Shown here: positions 58,801 to 61,800 of the stretch, piece after piece
How positions within the stretch are numbered: position 1 is the stretch's first letter
Layout: each line of letters starts with the position of its first letter
Assembly: GCA_946406115.1 (NCBI GenBank)
Contig: OX291562.1
Coordinates: forward strand, 8,090,001 to 8,154,000
Length of the DNA: 64,000 nucleotides
Source of the DNA: Apoda limacodes
Lineage: Eukaryota; Arthropoda; Insecta; Lepidoptera; Limacodidae
Reading direction: 5' to 3'
Made by a program: the position numbers and the translations under genes
Notes under the pieces: model-generated
What the model saw: only the letters and a program-made list of their open reading frames with translations
The model's database searches: none
Told to the model about the DNA's origin: nothing

Positions 58801-61800
58801 CTTAAAAAGTTTCGTCTTATAATTATATTAGAGCTCCTGCACAAGAACCGATCAAGGAACAATCCTGGTAAAGAAAATGATCCACCAGAACAAATAAAGA
58901 CTTCTGTAGCCCCAAGGCCATCTGATGGCATAAGATTTGATAATATAGGACATTTGCCAAAGTTTGTGGCGTATGGGCGGTGCAAATATTGTAAAAACTA
59001 ATGTATTGTGCATAAAATGTAACCTTCGTTTATGTTTTGTAAAAAAAACAGTTTGTTTCACTAATTACCACATCGCCAAATAAGTGATTATTAAGCTTTT
59101 AATATTCTGATTTATTTTATTGTTAGATAAATATTTTAAGGTGCGTTAGAGGATAAGGTTGAACATATACAAAATAATTTTCTTCACAGGTTTTTTGATA
59201 GCAGAGTAGTGTTGAATATTTTGAAGGGTTTTTTTTTTAAACTAGTGCGTTTTTATATGTTTTAAGACTTTTTTTTCTGAACTGGCTATGCAGTTGGCTG
59301 TTGCAGCCATTACTGCTTCACCGGGCTTTTCGGGGCGAGACTCTGAAGGAGCCTCAGCCCATATAGCGCCCAACGCTCAAGGGCTCCCCGCGGGGGAAGC
59401 CTTGGCTTGGGTTGTCGCTCTCGGGGGCGTCCCTTCGACCGGCGTGAGTCTCGAACCCGAAGGTGAGTCACCGCCAGGAGGGGAGTTCCCCGTTACGCGG
59501 GTACGGTTGCGATTGAGTGGGGGCGAGAAGCGCCCCGGCACTCTTTGATACCTCGTGCATCCTTGTGGGCGCCGACGAACCTGGGGACGTGGACGGGGAA
59601 TCGTGGGGAGTTCGAAGTCTCTGTGTAGGTCCGCATTGCGAACGTACCAAGAGGCCCCAGAGGCCGCTCTGAGAAAGCGGTTTTGGAGGGTCTGAAGTTT
59701 GTGGAGATTGCGCTTGGATAACGCAAAGACTACGCTAGCATAAGCTAGTATGGGGCGGATACAAGTTGTGTTAAGATTCACCTTACTCCTAAACGACATC
59801 TTACTGTACTTGCCTATCATGGGATAAAGACGACCGAGGACAAAAGCCGCTCGGTCTCTGACTATTTTGGTGTGAGCGTGAAAGTTCAAACGACTATCCA
59901 TGGTCACACCGAGATATTTGGTCTTATCTTGCCAGGGAATGGCACGACCGAAGAGAGAGAGGGGAGGTGGTCGCGGAGGGCAGCCTACGGTAAAAAGGAC
60001 GGCAGAGCTTTTGTCGGGATTCACCTCGATTCTTCTCCATTTCCGAAACCATTCGCCTAGGGCGATATCGTTTTAGGGATGTCGTTGCTGTACAGAAGGT
60101 ACAATATGGGGGCGAGCACGGACCCTTGCGGGACTCCTGCTTCTATGAGACGGGGGGAAGAGAGAGTGCCTTCAACTTTGTAGCGAAAGCTACGATTCGA
60201 CAAATAGTCTCGTATGATGAGCACGAGACGATCTGGCAACTGAAAGTTGTACAGTTTAAAAATTAAACCGTTGTGCCAGACCTTGTCGAAAGCTTTCGCT
60301 ACATCGAAGAAGAGAGCGCCCGTGTGGCGGGTCTTACCTAATGGTGGTTGGAAGCCAGTGAGAATATGTTCCGTTATGCGGAGGACTTGATGGACGCATG
60401 AGTGTTTGGCACGGAAGCCGAACTGCTCGTCTATTAAAATGCCTCTGGAGACTATAGCGTTCCGTAGGCGAGCGAGGAGGAGGCGTTCATAAAGTTTACC
60501 AAGGGTCTTGAGTAAACTTATAGGGCGATAGGAGGACGGCTCGGTACGAGCTTTGCCTGGCTTATGGATGCCTATAACAATTGCATCTTTCCATTGAGAA
60601 GAAAAGATGCAATGTTCGATAGCAGCGTTAAAGATCGCTGTTAGGAGGCAGAGAAGGGGAAGAGTGAGGCGCTTTAGGATATCGTTAGAGATACCGTCCG
60701 CATCGGGGGTTTTACGGGGGCGTAGGTCTTTGATGACCTGTATGACTTCGTCGACAGTGACAGGGGGCAGGGGGTCTTGTGGAGGCAGAGAAGTTCTGCG
60801 CTCCACTTCGCCGTCTACCTCGCGCACGTGGTCGAGATCGAACGGCTGTGTGCTTAAGGCACATTGGGCTTGGAGGCTAGACGCTAGGCAATCCGCTTTT
60901 TCGTCGTCATTGAACTCGGGAACGTTGTTGGGACGAGTTAACGGAGGGAGAGAGTTGGCGGTGTCGGATTTTAGAGCTCTGGCTTAGTGCCAATAAGCTT
61001 GGTGAAAAGGAGAAATGTTCTCCATAAGATCACCGAAACGTTGGGCGCGAAGCTTAGCTACAGCGGTTCTTACACGGCGGTGTAAGTCGTTGAAGCGAGC
61101 TTTATTTTCGATAGTGGGAGCGCGGTCGCGTGCGCGGCGGGCCGCGTTACGCTCAGTCATTAGCGACCTGATGTGCTGAGGCAGGATTAGGTGGTGATAA
61201 TCACCAACCGGCACCTGTCTTGAGTACTCGCTAACGGTGGCGCTCAGGTGGCCAGTGAGTGAGTCGATAGCTACGTTTAGGTCGGTAGCGGATGAGATTA
61301 CGTTAGGAACGCGGTCTAGATGTGGCGAGCTGGGATTTTCGAGCAATTGCCCAAATTTATCCCAGTCCGTCACGGTTCTAGTGTCGGGAGGAGAGTCCGA
61401 AGGGGAACCTAATCGGAGAAGGACAGGGCGGTGGTCCGAGTCAAGTTCGTCAAGCAGTTCTATAGAGCGAAAGCTTAGCCTTACATTCTTTAGAAGTGCT
61501 ATGTCGAGTACGTGAGGGTTATTCCGAGTATTGTGGGGAAAGTAAGTGGGCGTCATGGGAGCGATGATGTCAAAGTTTAGTCTGTCAACTAAATCTTCGA
61601 GGAGTCTGCCTCTCCGTGAAGTTACTGAAGAGTTCCAAAGGCGATGCTTGCAAAATAGGTCGCCGGCAAGAAAGACGGCGTCGCCTAAATTTAAGAGCGA
61701 CTGAAGGTCGCTCTCAAGCAAGTCTTTTAAGGGAGAGAGATAAACCGATGCAATGATGATCGGCTGATGGCCGGTCATCGCTAAGCGGCAGACGGATGCT

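Noticed and set aside
59288..59548. Plus-strand ORFs over 59288-63004
   Set aside because: GC-rich antisense shadows of the jockey LINE, which is coding on the minus strand.
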